DNA from: Dyadobacter sp. CY312
GTDB taxonomy: Bacteria; Bacteroidota; Bacteroidia; Cytophagales; Spirosomataceae
Direction: 5' to 3'
Length of the DNA stretch: 64,000 nucleotides
NCBI RefSeq assembly: GCF_021390535.1
Contig: NZ_JAJUXG010000008.1
Location: forward strand, 310,001 to 374,000
Under the pieces are notes generated by a model that was given only the letters and a program-made list of their open reading frames with translations, was not told the origin of the DNA and searched no databases. The position numbers and the translations under genes are program-made. This document shows, in pieces, positions 8,131 through 17,791 of this stretch (positions within the stretch are counted from its first letter, which is position 1; every line of letters starts with the position of its first letter).

Positions 8131-8682
8131 TTATTGTATTTTCAGGTCAAAGTCCACATTTACATCATCGCTTCCCGGCGTTGCAGTTCCGTTTTTAGTG
8201 CCTGCCTGATGGCGAAGCTGAACTTTCAATTTTCCGGTTGCTGCTGTACCTGTCACCGCTTTTCCGACAAGACCAATTGGGTAGTTGTTGGCATCCTTAT
8301 CCTCAGCAGTGTATGTAAGCAAGGCTGCCGGAGATGCAGTGTAGATAAATAAGTGTTCGTCGGATTTTTCTTCTACCTCCTCGGTAATATCCGCCGCAGG
8401 GGTTTTGCTTTCATCCAGAAGCTGTATGCCAACAGAGTAGGTCGTATTTGCTTTTAGTGAAATCGCGTCTGTTACTGGTGGATTGCCCCCCTCTCCGTCA
8501 GGATCACTGGATTTGAAAGTACTTACATTGGTTGTGCCTTGCTCTGTAAATTTTAGTATCACTGTGGTGATCAGCTCGTTTTCGTCATCCGGCTTTACTT
8601 CATCTCCCGAATCTTTACATTGCGTAAATAGGGCCGTCATACCAAAAAGAAGCATCCAGGTTATTTTACGGTTCATTTTCAT
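8131..8682 (-). CDS. Small lipoprotein downstream of TonB receptor
   Basis: About 183 residues from the chosen ATG at 8682 (MKMNRK); the frame is open to 8739 but that would overlap the receptor gene. A basic start and hydrophobic stretch end at Cys22 (ALFTQC), a lipobox with an unusual Gln before the Cys. The mature part is rich in acidic residues and Thr, with KPDDENE, a repeated beta-strand pattern (TTVILKFTEQGTTNVSTF, TTYSVGIQLLDESK, GKLKVQLRHQAG) and a predicted Ig- or transthyretin-like fold. It starts 38 bases after the receptor stop on the same strand, so it is probably co-transcribed. A surface or periplasmic partner of the receptor is likely; precise function unknown. Confidence 0.7.
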   Translation of the reverse strand: MKMNRKITWMLLFGMTALFTQCKDSGDEVKPDDENELITTVILKFTEQGTTNVSTFKSSDPDGEGGNPPVTDAISLKANTTYSVGIQLLDESKTPAADITEEVEEKSDEHLFIYTASPAALLTYTAEDKDANNYPIGLVGKAVTGTAATGKLKVQLRHQAGTKNGTATPGSDDVNVDFDLKIQ

Positions 8683-8720
8683 ACTTGATCTGTTATTTTG
8701 AATAAAAGTGAAAATTAATT

Positions 8721-11042
8721 TCAAACACCAAACTTCCATTTCAGGCGTAAGGAGACTTGTCTGCCCATATCGTCCGCGTAATAGCGAAAGCGGTTGAGGT
8801 AATCTCTGTAAGCGGTATTAAAAAGGTTCTGAACAGAGATACTGATTTCGAATTCATTTTTTTCTGAAACCGGAAGTGTACCTCCGGCTTGCAGATTCCA
8901 AAGCGAATAGGCTTTGGGAGGTGGAGCAAAGTCGCTGTTTGCGGGAACTCTTTTTTGCCGTGCCACGGAAAGGTTGCCAACAGATATAAATGCATCTTTT
9001 ACCTGCCCTAAAACTGGTAATTGATACTTTAACTGATTGTCCCAGCGGTTCGGCGGAATCATCACCAGGTAGCTGTCATTGCTCTTGTCATACACATTCA
9101 GATAACTCAGTTTGCTGGTCAGTGTCAGATTTTTAATAAGTTCCCAGTCTACCGAAAGGTCGATACCTCTGAATACAGCGTTGGTTTGCGTGTATTTAAA
9201 ATAAGGGAATGCACCTCTGATCGTCAGCATTGGTTCGGGCTGAGGTTTTAAGTAGATGTAATCAGCTATATAATTGTAATAACCACCTAATTCCACAGTC
9301 AGCCTGTTTGATGTATATTTTACACTTGCAATGGTATTAATTGCCTGTTCCTGAGTTAGCGTGGAATCTCCCTTTTCATACGCAGCAGCACCATGATGGA
9401 CGCCATCACTGAAAAGCTCACTCACATTGGGTGCACGCCAGGCAGTACCCACATTGAGCCTTGCTGATAAGGTCTGGGAAATATTTTTTGTTGCACCTAA
9501 TGTTCCCGAAAAATTAGAAAACGTAAAGTCTGTTGAAACTTTTTCTTTTCTTACAATGCGATGTGTCGCCAAAGTCCTGTAATCATAACGAATACCAGCT
9601 TCCATTTCCCAACCATTTTTCGCATATCTTTCAATCCAGAACATACCAATATTGAACTGATTAAAATTAGGGATCAGCGGACGGCCACTCATCAGATTAT
9701 ACTGATACAGTGAACTTACTCCGACTTGTCCACTTATTTTTCCGCCAATGGGCTTGTGATCCCACACCACATCATTGGTTAATGTGTTGAGTTTAAAGGT
9801 AAGTTCAGGCCGATTGAGCGCTGCTATGGAATCGTTGCGGGGTCGATGTAAGTCAAATTCGTTCCGATCATTAAGCTGCTGGGCGATGGTCCATTGTATT
9901 CTGTTTCCGTCCTTAAAATGGTAATGTGTTTCCGCTTTGATCAGATTATGCGACGCATTCTGATTAGGACGTGCTATATCATAGGTGAAACCAGGCTTAA
10001 TGAGCGGTTCTCCATTTTTTATGACATTCAGCAGATCGGTTACGCTTCCGATATGAGACCCTGAAAAGATTCCGAGTTGTGTATCAAACCGGCTGTAAAA
10101 AACGTCAATGCCAAATCCTTTTAAACGATATCCTACTGATAGTGAGAAGTTTTTTTCACTTAAACCCGTGTTATCCAGATAGTAATTTGGCGTTCGTACA
10201 TTTCCGCCTCTTTTGAATGTTCCCTGCGCTCGCCAGCCAAAACCTGTAAATCCCTTTATACCCCCCTGAATCGTCGCCGAGGAAACCCCCTGACGGCCAT
10301 TGGAGAAGCCTACCAGATTAACTTCTCCACTTAAAGATTTATTGAATGGAAGCTCCTCTGGCTCGACCAGAATAACGCCACCAATTGCATCGGAACCATA
10401 GCGAACACCAGCTGCGCCCTTCACCACAGAAAGGCGGGTCGCTACAAAAGGATCAATTTCTGGCGCATGTTCAGATCCCCATTGTTGCCCTTCCTGACGC
10501 ACCCCGTTGTTCATAATTAATACCCTGTTGCTGTGCATTCCATGAATAACAGGTTTTGAGATCGATGAGCCGGTTTGCAGGGATGTTACTCCGGTTAATC
10601 CTTTGAGGCTTTCCGCCAGATTATCACCTCTGGTTCTGAATAATTCACTTCCTGATATGGTCGTAAGTGGTTGTGAAGCAGGAGCATCTGTCCGATGAGC
10701 CGTTATTTCAACATCATGTAGATGGATTTCATTTTCCTCAATACTGAAATCTTCTTCATGGCCTTCGGTCAGATCTATTTTATGCAAAGAAGAGGTATAG
10801 CCAACGATACGGCATTCGAGCTGGTAAGTGCCAGGACAAAGATTGTTAATCTGATATTTACCCTGAGCGTCTGTAAATACACCATTGTTTTGCCCTATAA
10901 TCAAGACTGTTGCGCCAACAACAGGAAGCCCGCTGTGTTGGTCACGAACCTCACCCTTAATGAAGCAGGCGCAGGATGAATTTTGAGCATAACCAACTGT
11001 CACCATAATTGAGAGCAGTAGGCTGAAATATATTTTTATCAT
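8721..11042 (-). CDS. TonB-dependent receptor, probable zinc-responsive metal uptake
   Basis: A 773-residue outer-membrane receptor. It has a signal peptide (residues 1-19, ending GYAQ) and a carboxypeptidase-like regulatory domain (about 27-110: GEVRDQHSGLPVVGATV, GKYQINNLCPGTYQL). The plug (about 115-235) has IHLHDVEITAHR, KPVIHGMHSNRVLIMNNG and GSEHAPEIDPF. A 22-strand barrel ends RLKWKFGV. His residues in the linker and plug, together with the promoter palindrome shared with the MerC-like gene, suggest zinc or a zinc chelate as substrate; heme or copper are other options. A small lipoprotein follows in the same operon. Family call is secure, substrate is inference. Confidence 0.9.
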   Translation of the reverse strand: MIKIYFSLLLSIMVTVGYAQNSSCACFIKGEVRDQHSGLPVVGATVLIIGQNNGVFTDAQGKYQINNLCPGTYQLECRIVGYTSSLHKIDLTEGHEEDFSIEENEIHLHDVEITAHRTDAPASQPLTTISGSELFRTRGDNLAESLKGLTGVTSLQTGSSISKPVIHGMHSNRVLIMNNGVRQEGQQWGSEHAPEIDPFVATRLSVVKGAAGVRYGSDAIGGVILVEPEELPFNKSLSGEVNLVGFSNGRQGVSSATIQGGIKGFTGFGWRAQGTFKRGGNVRTPNYYLDNTGLSEKNFSLSVGYRLKGFGIDVFYSRFDTQLGIFSGSHIGSVTDLLNVIKNGEPLIKPGFTYDIARPNQNASHNLIKAETHYHFKDGNRIQWTIAQQLNDRNEFDLHRPRNDSIAALNRPELTFKLNTLTNDVVWDHKPIGGKISGQVGVSSLYQYNLMSGRPLIPNFNQFNIGMFWIERYAKNGWEMEAGIRYDYRTLATHRIVRKEKVSTDFTFSNFSGTLGATKNISQTLSARLNVGTAWRAPNVSELFSDGVHHGAAAYEKGDSTLTQEQAINTIASVKYTSNRLTVELGGYYNYIADYIYLKPQPEPMLTIRGAFPYFKYTQTNAVFRGIDLSVDWELIKNLTLTSKLSYLNVYDKSNDSYLVMIPPNRWDNQLKYQLPVLGQVKDAFISVGNLSVARQKRVPANSDFAPPPKAYSLWNLQAGGTLPVSEKNEFEISISVQNLFNTAYRDYLNRFRYYADDMGRQVSLRLKWKFGV

Positions 11043-11116
11043 TAAGTTCTTCCCAGGTGCTAAGGTGTTGCCGGAATTTTATCTTACTACCAGCGATGTG
11101 AATTTTCTATTTATGT

Positions 11117-11157
11117 TACAACGTTGCAAAAATACATTATATGCAACTGTGTTGCAA
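11117..11157 (-). promoter_or_regulatory. TonB receptor promoter with zinc-type operator palindrome
   Basis: On the minus strand TTG (11155-11157), a 20-nt spacer and TATTTTTG (11127-11134). The palindrome TGCAAC-TGT-GTTGCA (11142-11156) covers the -33 side of the spacer. A second imperfect site, TTACAAC-GTTGCAA (11117-11130), overlaps the -7 element. Matches the MerC-like promoter in every element; the palindrome is shifted by about one helical turn. Confidence 0.65.
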
Positions 11158-11209
11158 TGATTATTTGTAAGTATTTTACCTCAAAAGCTCGTTGTAATGT
11201 GCTTAGCTG

Positions 11210-11217
11210 TAAATTTG
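11210..11217 (+). promoter_or_regulatory. Candidate -7 element for the membrane protein gene
   Basis: TAAATTTG fits TAnnTTTG and lies 28 bases before the TTG start at 11246. No well-spaced -33 element was seen. Confidence 0.35.
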
Positions 11218-11245
11218 TGTCTTACATTATCAGAACTATATTAGG

Positions 11246-12004
11246 TTGTCTCTACTGTTATTGATCAAAATCCTGCTCATGCCGCCTCTCATTGCGGGTG
11301 TGACACTAGCGGTAAGAAAATGGGGAGAAGGTTTCGGAGGTTGGATTGGTGGTTTTCCCTGGGTTGCAGGTCCCATTTCGTTTTTCATCGCGATTGAGCA
11401 TGGCACTTCATTTGCTGCATCCACAATTCCGTCCGCGCTGTTGGGATCCATTGGAACCATGTTTTTTGCTTTGGTATATGCTGTTTCAGCATCCAGATTG
11501 AAATGGTTTCCTACTGTGCTTTTAAGTTACGCGGCCTTTTTCGTGGTAGCGCTGGCTTCTCTCGGCAGATCAGTTTCATTAACAGCTGGTATTTTGCTGA
11601 ACATCGTCGTATTGACAGGAATATTGTATGTTTTTCCAAAACCGAAGAAGAAGAGTGAAACCCGTAAACAGCCTGTTTATGACATTCCTTTAAGAATGCT
11701 GGTTGCCACATTGTTCGTTGTGGTACTAACGCAAGCGGCCGATTTTCTTGGTCCTACATGGAGTGGAATTCTAACACCATTTCCGATCATGACTTCCACA
11801 CTGGCGGTTTTCACACATTCGCAGCAGGGAGGCGATGCAGCTGCCAGAATACTGTACGGATTATTGCTGGCTGGCTACGGATTTGTGGCTTTTCTCGTCG
11901 GGGTCTATTGGCTGGTGCCCCTTTTAGGTGTCGGCTGGGCTTATGCGATCCTGACAATCAGTACAATGGTGATCAATGGTATTACAGTAAGACTGGTTCG
12001 TTAA
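11246..12004 (+). CDS. Conserved integral membrane protein of unknown function
   Basis: 252 residues, nearly all hydrophobic, with about seven to eight predicted helices and one basic cytoplasmic loop (FPKPKKKSETRKQ near residue 130). The N-terminal half carries the pattern VTLAVRKWGEGFGGWIGGFPWVAGP, seen in uncharacterised bacterial membrane proteins, and a GTSFAAST segment. The start is probably TTG at 11246, because the first ATG (11279) would cut into the first helix. It is divergent from the TonB receptor and shares its upstream region, so a link to metal control is possible but not shown. I do not recognise a function. Confidence 0.65.
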   Translation: MSLLLLIKILLMPPLIAGVTLAVRKWGEGFGGWIGGFPWVAGPISFFIAIEHGTSFAASTIPSALLGSIGTMFFALVYAVSASRLKWFPTVLLSYAAFFVVALASLGRSVSLTAGILLNIVVLTGILYVFPKPKKKSETRKQPVYDIPLRMLVATLFVVVLTQAADFLGPTWSGILTPFPIMTSTLAVFTHSQQGGDAAARILYGLLLAGYGFVAFLVGVYWLVPLLGVGWAYAILTISTMVINGITVRLVR

Positions 12005-12010
12005 ATCCCG

Positions 12011-12041
12011 TATTAAGGTTTATTGAAAACAAACCTTAATA
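12011..12041. terminator. Hairpin between convergent genes
   Basis: An 11-bp perfect stem (TATTAAGGTTT / AAACCTTAATA) with a 9-nt loop lies between the convergent membrane-protein and propeller genes. T tract is weak. Confidence 0.5.
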
Positions 12042-12047
12042 TAGATA

Positions 12048-13109
12048 TCAAACCCTTTCCAGTTTTACCGGATAGGTCTTCTTTGCATTCCACTGACAGA
12101 CGTATATATTCTTGTCGTTATCTACACAAACATCATGGCAGTGCATGAAAATTGGTTTTTCCTGGACCATGAGCTGCAATTGTCCGTTGCGGTATTCGGG
12201 TTGAGTTCCTCCGGGATTGGAAATAACCTTGTCGTTTTTGTCAAGAATCGTCACGAAACCGGAATCATTTGTTTGGTTCAAATATCTCAGTCTCGACCAG
12301 CATACACCTGAATAGAGCGTTTCTTCCTTAATAACCGGGCGGCATACAAATGCTCCCGGAAGAAACATGGTATTCAGATACTTTCCGTCCAAAGTAAATC
12401 TCTTAAAAGAATTGTGTGCACGAGAAGTTACCAAAAGGGTAGGGTTGGCCTTATTCCGATAGTCTACAGTTACGCCATGAGCTGTGGAGAATTGAGCATC
12501 ACCGTCTCCCGCTCCGCCAAATTTGTCTATAAATTCTCCTTTGGGCGTGTATCTTAATATCCACTGAGAACCGTATCCGTCTGCAACGTAAATTGTGCCA
12601 TCCGGACCAATGGCGGTTTCGGTAGGTTTAAAAGCGTCACTCTCTTTATACGCCCCTACTTTTGATGGATGTTCAATTGTGAGCAGAATCGTTCCCTTTA
12701 AGTCCGTTTTGAAAACTTTTCCTGTGTTAGGGTCGCAGATAAAAAGAAATTCTTCTCCGTTTGCATTCCATAGAGTAAGGCCATGTCCACCTGGAAAATC
12801 ATGTCCCCAGCTGTCGAGTAATTTACCGGATCGGTCGTAGATCAGAATGTTATTTTTTACCTCATCGCCGATCATCAGGAGCCGTCCTTTGCTGTCCTGC
12901 ACCATTTCGTGACAATTATTGACCGGAAATTTAGAAGAATCCAGATTCCCCCATCCCTGCTGAACCCTGTACTTATGAGAACCATGTCCAATAATTTCAC
13001 CGTTGGAACGTGGTTTTGCTTGAAGAATGTAAAATGGCTTAAATGTTATAGCGGCAGCAAGCGTAGCTGTCACTTTGGCGAATTCACGGCGTGAAGGTTT
13101 GTCTGTCAT
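12048..13109 (-). CDS. Tat-exported NHL-repeat (six-bladed beta-propeller) protein
   Basis: 353 residues. A twin-arginine signal (SRREFAKVTATLAAAITF) marks export as a folded protein. The body consists of NHL-type blades: HEMVQDSKGRLLMIGD, ILIYDRSGKLLDSWGHDFPGGHGL, TETAIGPDGTIYVADGYGSQWILRYTPKGEFIDKFG, HGVTVD, FKRFTLDGKYL, HDVCVDNDKNIYVCQW. The repeated His at blade starts recalls the catalytic propeller of peptidyl-amidoglycolate lyases, but the reaction is not established. No operon partner is evident: the gene is convergent with the membrane protein, and pfkB upstream on the same strand ends in its own terminator. Confidence 0.8.
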   Translation of the reverse strand: MTDKPSRREFAKVTATLAAAITFKPFYILQAKPRSNGEIIGHGSHKYRVQQGWGNLDSSKFPVNNCHEMVQDSKGRLLMIGDEVKNNILIYDRSGKLLDSWGHDFPGGHGLTLWNANGEEFLFICDPNTGKVFKTDLKGTILLTIEHPSKVGAYKESDAFKPTETAIGPDGTIYVADGYGSQWILRYTPKGEFIDKFGGAGDGDAQFSTAHGVTVDYRNKANPTLLVTSRAHNSFKRFTLDGKYLNTMFLPGAFVCRPVIKEETLYSGVCWSRLRYLNQTNDSGFVTILDKNDKVISNPGGTQPEYRNGQLQLMVQEKPIFMHCHDVCVDNDKNIYVCQWNAKKTYPVKLERV

Positions 13110-13230
13110 TGCTGATCGTTTTATTCCAAAGACAAACTGAATTACTTTTTACTAATTATGTGAATGCTCATCTGCTGGTTTTCATTTGATCGAATATATT
13201 AAAGATCGGTAACTATCAGAAAGTAATCTG

Positions 13231-13260
13231 ACAACAAAAAAAGCCCGTTAAAGGGCTTTT
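13231..13260 (-). terminator. Rho-independent terminator of pfkB
   Basis: Stem AAAAGCCC / GGGCTTTT with a short loop; on the minus strand it continues into seven T. It begins 25 bases after the pfkB stop. Confidence 0.85.
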
Positions 13261-13285
13261 AAGATTATAAATATTGGCTTTGTTT

Positions 13286-14248
13286 TCAAACCGTTGCAGA
13301 ATATCTTTTTCCATAACGGTTCAGCCAATCCATAAGTCGGTTCACATCCTGCATTTTGAATAATTCGCTTCCTGAGTTCATTGTGGCCGCAGATCCGCAG
13401 GCTACACCCATGCGCACGGCTTCACGTAAGGATTTTCCCTGGGAAAGGGTCCATACGATACCGGCAACCATGCTGTCGCCCGCACCGACGGTACTTTTTG
13501 GTTGAACAGGAGGAGCTGGTATATGTTCAACCTGATCTTCTGTGACCAGCATTGCACCCATTGCACCCATAGAAACAACCACAACCTCACATTGTCCACG
13601 AATAATGAGTGCTCTGGCAGCGTCATCTACCTCATCCATTTCCAGCTTGTCGACACCAACGAGTTGGCTCAATTCCAGTATGTTTGGTTTGAGCATGTAC
13701 ACGCCCGTTTCCGTGGCATATCGCAATGCCTCTCCTGATGTATCTGCAATAAATTTTGCTCCCTGTTTTTGAGCAATTTTGGCCAGCTGTCCATAAAAGT
13801 CTTCGGGTACTCCCGGAGGAAGGCTACCACTTGCGATGATGTAAGATGGTTTCGGATCAAATTCTTCCAAAGTTTCCAGAATAGACCGAACTTCTGTTGG
13901 CATCATTTCAGTACCCGGCATTCCGAAACGATACTGAAAACCTGTACTTGTTTCGAGTATATGGAAATTCTCTCTGGTCCATTGTTTGGTTTCAATTACC
14001 ATCGTTTCCACACCTTCACTTTTTACAAGCTTGTGAAGACGCTGTCCGGTAGGTCCGCCAACAGTAAACACCGCTACGGGATTTCCGCCAAGTCTGTGAA
14101 TGGCTTTGGCCACATTAATGCCTCCGCCTCCCGCTTCATAAGTTGGTGCTTCGCAACGCAATTTATTATCGGGGACAATGCGGTTCACACTTGAACTTTC
14201 GTCAAGAGCTGGGTTGATCGTTAAAGTTACAATAGGTCCGGTAGCCAT
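13286..14248 (-). CDS. pfkB: 6-phosphofructokinase, PfkB (ribokinase) family
   Basis: 320 residues. The sequence follows E. coli Pfk-2 along its length: TLTINPALDES, the sugar-binding KLRCEAPTYEAGGGGINVAKAI, GGPTGQRL, WTRENFH, QYRFGMPG, ASGSLPPGVPEDF, DTSGEAL, the KPN-x-x-EL motif and the PfkB signature STVGAGDSMVAG with the catalytic Asp. It phosphorylates fructose-6-phosphate (or a related sugar phosphate such as tagatose-6-phosphate) with ATP in the cytoplasm. It is monocistronic with its own terminator. Length is that of the family. Confidence 0.9.
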   Translation of the reverse strand: MATGPIVTLTINPALDESSSVNRIVPDNKLRCEAPTYEAGGGGINVAKAIHRLGGNPVAVFTVGGPTGQRLHKLVKSEGVETMVIETKQWTRENFHILETSTGFQYRFGMPGTEMMPTEVRSILETLEEFDPKPSYIIASGSLPPGVPEDFYGQLAKIAQKQGAKFIADTSGEALRYATETGVYMLKPNILELSQLVGVDKLEMDEVDDAARALIIRGQCEVVVVSMGAMGAMLVTEDQVEHIPAPPVQPKSTVGAGDSMVAGIVWTLSQGKSLREAVRMGVACGSAATMNSGSELFKMQDVNRLMDWLNRYGKRYSATV

Positions 14249-14378
14249 GAATGGATATGGTCGTGGTTAGAAAATGCGACCTCCAATGGGAGATTGCGTA
14301 CACGAAATTACAGGATTATACTCAAAAAGATGGTTTTGAGGTTCTTTTTAAAATGTTGGCTTATTGGGAAGACACATT

Positions 14379-15155
14379 TTATAATTGCCCGTCAGTAACA
14401 TCCCATCCTCCATCAACAGACAAAACCTGACCTGTTGTAAAATTGGAATAGTCGGACATGAAATACACTGCGGCTCCATCCAGGTCCGTAACATGCCCGT
14501 AGCGGCCTTTGTTAAGCGGTTGTTTGGTCGCAATGAACTTATCGCGTGCTTCCGAAGCATCTACCAAACCTTCAATAATAGCAGGAGCAACAACATTGAC
14601 CCGGATATTGTTGGGAGCATAGGTGGAAGCGACAGACTTGGAAAAGCCTATAATCGCAGATTTTGCAGTTGCATATGCATGATTGGCAAAGTGCGTTGGA
14701 GAAGGCGAAAAACCAAGAACTGAACTCATATTCAGGATTGAACCTCCTTTATTCATACCCATTAAAGCCCTGACAGCAGCCTGGTTGGAAAGCATCATGG
14801 AAGTGAGATTGTGATCCAGGGTTTGGTTCCAGCCACTTAGTGATAAATCATGCAACGGACCATCACCAAATTTCTGACCACTTCCTCCTGCAACATGATA
14901 TAGGCCGTCGAAACTTCCGAATTCACGGATGCACAATTGAATTGCGTCCAATGCCGTTTGCGGATGTGTAGCGTCTCCCTGTTTTGCCCGGGAGTTGGAA
15001 CCGAGGTTCAGTTCCGCCAAAAGGCAGTTTTCAGGATTTCGTCCCACCATTACGACATTAGCTCCTGCTTTGATGAATGCTCTCGACGCTGAAAAACCAA
15101 GACCGGTCGTTCCGCCTATTACTACAATTGATTTATTAACTAACCAGTTTTCCAT
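14379..15155 (-). CDS. SDR-family oxidoreductase
   Basis: A 258-residue short-chain dehydrogenase. The frame is open to 15215, but the ATG at 15155 (MENWLVNKSIVVIGG) puts the Rossmann strand at the usual distance and is preferred. Motifs: cofactor loop GGTTGLG, N-x-AGG replaced by VAGGSG, catalytic Ser in NMSSVLG, Tyr/Lys in HAYATAKSA, C-terminal GQVLSVDGGWDVTDG. Substrate is unknown. It lies between pfkB and clpX as a single gene, facing away from the clpX terminator. Confidence 0.82.
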   Translation of the reverse strand: MENWLVNKSIVVIGGTTGLGFSASRAFIKAGANVVMVGRNPENCLLAELNLGSNSRAKQGDATHPQTALDAIQLCIREFGSFDGLYHVAGGSGQKFGDGPLHDLSLSGWNQTLDHNLTSMMLSNQAAVRALMGMNKGGSILNMSSVLGFSPSPTHFANHAYATAKSAIIGFSKSVASTYAPNNIRVNVVAPAIIEGLVDASEARDKFIATKQPLNKGRYGHVTDLDGAAVYFMSDYSNFTTGQVLSVDGGWDVTDGQL

Positions 15156-15201
15156 GATACTACTGTTTTGACCGCAAAGTAGAGGTATTTGTAATAAATT
15201 G

Positions 15202-15240
15202 AAAATGCCCCGCAATACCAGAAGTGCTGCGGGGCATTTT
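15202..15240 (-). terminator. Rho-independent terminator of clpX
   Basis: A 13-bp perfect stem (AAAATGCCCCGCA / TGCGGGGCATTTT) starting 28 bases after the clpX stop. T runs flank both sides, though only clpX points into it. Confidence 0.85.
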
Positions 15241-15267
15241 TAATATAAAATATCGAATGATAACTGA

Positions 15268-16512
15268 CTATGCCACAGAGCGAAGCAAGGCCATCGACGA
15301 TTTCTCGAATTTTTCCTGTGCGTAATCCAGGGAAAGCGTAAATTCTTTGATTTCCTTCTGAGAAGGCAGATCAAACATGGCGTCTGTCATGATCGATTCA
15401 CAGATCGAGCGAAGTCCACGTGCACCAAGTTTGTATTGCATAGCCTGATCCACAATGAAATCCAGAACGTCCTCATCGAAATGTAATTTGATACCTTCCA
15501 TTGCAAAAAGTTTAGCGTACTGCTTCACAAGTGCATTTTTAGGTTCTGTCAAAATACGTCGCAACGTTTCTCTGTCCAAAGGATTCAGGTGCGTCAATAC
15601 TGGCAAACGACCAATCAACTCAGGAATTAGTCCAAATGACTTCAAATCCATTGCTGTAACGTAGCGCATCAGATTTCCTTTGTCAAATATTTCTATAATG
15701 CGGTTGTCACCGGAAAATCCGATCGGGCGTGTATTAATTCGTTTTCCGATGTGACGTTCGATACCATCAAATGCACCTCCACAAATAAACAGAATGTTCT
15801 CTGTATTGATAGTAATCATCTTTTGGTCGGGATGCTTACGACCTCCTTGTGGTGGCACGTTTACAGAAGAGCCTTCAAGAAGTTTAAGCAAGGCCTGTTG
15901 CACACCTTCGCCGCTTACATCACGGGTGATAGAAGGGTTGTCCGACTTGCGCGCAATTTTATCTATTTCGTCAATGTATACAATTCCACGCTCAGCTGCT
16001 TCCACATTGTAGTCAGCCGCTTGCAAAAGACGTGTCAGGATTGTTTCGACATCCTCTCCCACATAACCTGCTTCTGTTACCACGGTTGCATCAGCAACAC
16101 AAAATGGCACCTGAAGTATACGTGCAATGGATTTTGCAAGATAGGTCTTACCGGTTCCGGTTTCGCCTACCATGATGATATTTGATTTTTCTATCACCAC
16201 ATCGTCATCCGTAGAAGTCTGATTCAGACGTTTGTAGTGGTTGTATACTGCAACAGCCAGAGAACGTTTTGCTTCATCCTGGCCAATTACGTATTGTTCA
16301 AGAAAACGCTTGATCTCAGTTGGCGGAATGGATTTTAGCTTGGGTAATTTCGATTTCTTTTCTTTCTTATCTTCCTTAGAGCCTAGTTCTTCGGTAATAA
16401 CCTGATACCCTTGTGCAATACAGTGATTGCATATGTGGGCATCAATACCCGAAAGTAAAAGGTCAACTTCATTCTTCTTACGTCCGCAGAACGAACAACT
16501 TACTTGTGCCAT
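15268..16512 (-). CDS. clpX: ATP-dependent Clp protease ATP-binding subunit ClpX
   Basis: 414 residues, the AAA+ unfoldase that feeds substrates to ClpP. An N-terminal zinc-binding domain has Cys6, Cys9, Cys28 and Cys31. Walker A is GETGTGKT (116-123), the pore loop is GYVGEDV, Walker B is [10 protein letters not shown], and [17 protein letters not shown] and [15 protein letters not shown] follow, with the C-terminal sensor-2 segment [10 protein letters not shown]. It sits downstream of clpP on the same strand, but a terminator-like hairpin and about 350 bases separate them, so the two may be transcribed apart. Confidence 0.97.
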   Translation of the reverse strand: MAQVSCSFCGRKKNEVDLLLSGIDAHICNHCIAQGYQVITEELGSKEDKKEKKSKLPKLKSIPPTEIKRFLEQYVIGQDEAKRSLAVAVYNHYKRLNQTSTDDDVVIEKSNIIMVGETGTGKTYLAKSIARILQVPFCVADATVVTEAGYVGEDVETILTRLLQAADYNVEAAERGIVYIDEIDKIARKSDNPSITRDVSGEGVQQALLKLLEGSSVNVPPQGGRKHPDQKMITINTENILFICGGAFDGIERHIGKRINTRPIGFSGDNRIIEIFDKGNLMRYVTAMDLKSFGLIPELIGRLPVLTHLNPLDRETLRRILTEPKNALVKQYAKLFAMEGIKLHFDEDVLDFIVDQAMQYKLGARGLRSICESIMTDAMFDLPSQKEIKEFTLSLDYAQEKFEKSSMALLRSVA

Positions 16513-16865
16513 TGATCAATATTTCAGTGATGGTACGATGCAATTCTAAAATAAATCATAACCCAACCGGATTGCGACTGTTGAGAAAACTAAACAAAAT
16601 GGTTGTACATATTGTTTCAGCCAACCCGATGATTTTGCTCTCGAACAAAGGAGTCCGGTATATTAATTATGGGACGGATAATTTGTAGATGTACCACGAA
16701 CAAACATCAGAAGCATCAAACAAATTAACCATTGCGCATATGCAGAGCAAACTTGCTGTAAAGTTCCGGTTTTTTGACCGCCTTACCAAATCTGTGGTAT
16801 ACTGTATAACAAAGCCGCCCGGATAATTTCTCATCCGGGCGGCCTTTACTGGTAATCCAGAATGC
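16513..16865. other. Intergenic region between clpP and clpX
   Basis: 353 bases without a supported gene. Apart from the clpP terminator hairpin at 16811-16848 I see no promoter match to TAnnTTTG, no repeat and no structured element. Short frames here are not convincing. Confidence 0.6.
16811..16848 (-). terminator. Terminator of clpP
   Basis: A GC-rich stem (GCCGCCCGGAT / ATCCGGGCGGC) with an 8-nt loop, flanked by AAA/TTT, 18 bases past the clpP stop. Confidence 0.75.
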
Positions 16866-17540
16866 TTATTTATCTCTTGTAAGAACTTCGTCGATAAGTC
16901 CGTATTCTTTTGCTTCGTAAGCACGAAGCCATTTGTCACGATCCGAATCTATTCCGATTTGTTCCGCTGTCTGGCCTGTGTGATTTGCCAGGATCTCATA
17001 AAGTTCATGACGCAATTTTACGATTTCACGTGTTGTGATCTCGATGTCAACAGATGTTCCCTGTGCTCCTCCTGATGGCTGGTGAATCATCACCCTTGCG
17101 TGTGGAAGTGCAGAACGCTTGCCGGCAGCACCACCTGCCAAAAGTACAGCACCCATAGATGCGGCAAGGCTGGTACATACTGTTGCTACGTCAGGACGTA
17201 CATATTGCATGGTATCATAAATTCCCAATCCTGCGTAAACCGAGCCTCCCGGGCTGTTGATGTACATCAGGATATCTTTTTTAGCGTCAGCAGATTCGAG
17301 GAACAATAGCTGAGCAACGATGATGTTAGCGATATTATCGTCCACTCCCGTTCCCATGAAAATGATACGGTCAGCCATCAATCTTGAAAATACGTCGACC
17401 TCTCTGAAGTTCATCGGACGTTCTTCAATTACCGAACGTGTCATATTATCGATAGTATGGTTCATATAACCGTCTACCTTAAGACCGCTCATCCCAAGAT
17501 GATGAACGGCATATTTTCTAAATTCATTTCCGTGATTCAT
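16866..17540 (-). CDS. clpP: ATP-dependent Clp protease proteolytic subunit ClpP
   Basis: 224 residues, the serine peptidase barrel of ClpXP. The catalytic triad is visible: Ser128 in SLAASMGAV, His153 in [10 protein letters not shown] and Asp202 in DSDRDKW; spacing equals that of E. coli ClpP. The handle region [20 protein letters not shown] is intact. The N-terminus is about 30 residues longer than the mature core and is probably a cleaved propeptide. It lies upstream of clpX on the same strand. Confidence 0.97.
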   Translation of the reverse strand: MNHGNEFRKYAVHHLGMSGLKVDGYMNHTIDNMTRSVIEERPMNFREVDVFSRLMADRIIFMGTGVDDNIANIIVAQLLFLESADAKKDILMYINSPGGSVYAGLGIYDTMQYVRPDVATVCTSLAASMGAVLLAGGAAGKRSALPHARVMIHQPSGGAQGTSVDIEITTREIVKLRHELYEILANHTGQTAEQIGIDSDRDKWLRAYEAKEYGLIDEVLTRDK

Positions 17541-17791
17541 GAATAAACTTAAATTTTAAAATGATATGTAATTAAAGGGTACATGTTCAGAAGAACAAAA
17601 AGGACTTTATCTTAGTTTCTATAACAAATTTGTACTTCGGTTTTTTTTACTGATCACAAATTTGAATATTTCATTGAATAATCCTTGCCTGTTGGTGTGA
17701 TAAATTATCGAAAATTGCGATTGTCATCTTTTTACAGACGGTATATATTGCACCAAGATTTGGTATGATAAAGAAAAATAAAATTTAAGCT

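Noticed and set aside
16667..16939. 90-codon minus frame overlapping the 3' end of clpP
   Set aside because: Out of frame with clpP, runs through its terminator and shows no known motif.
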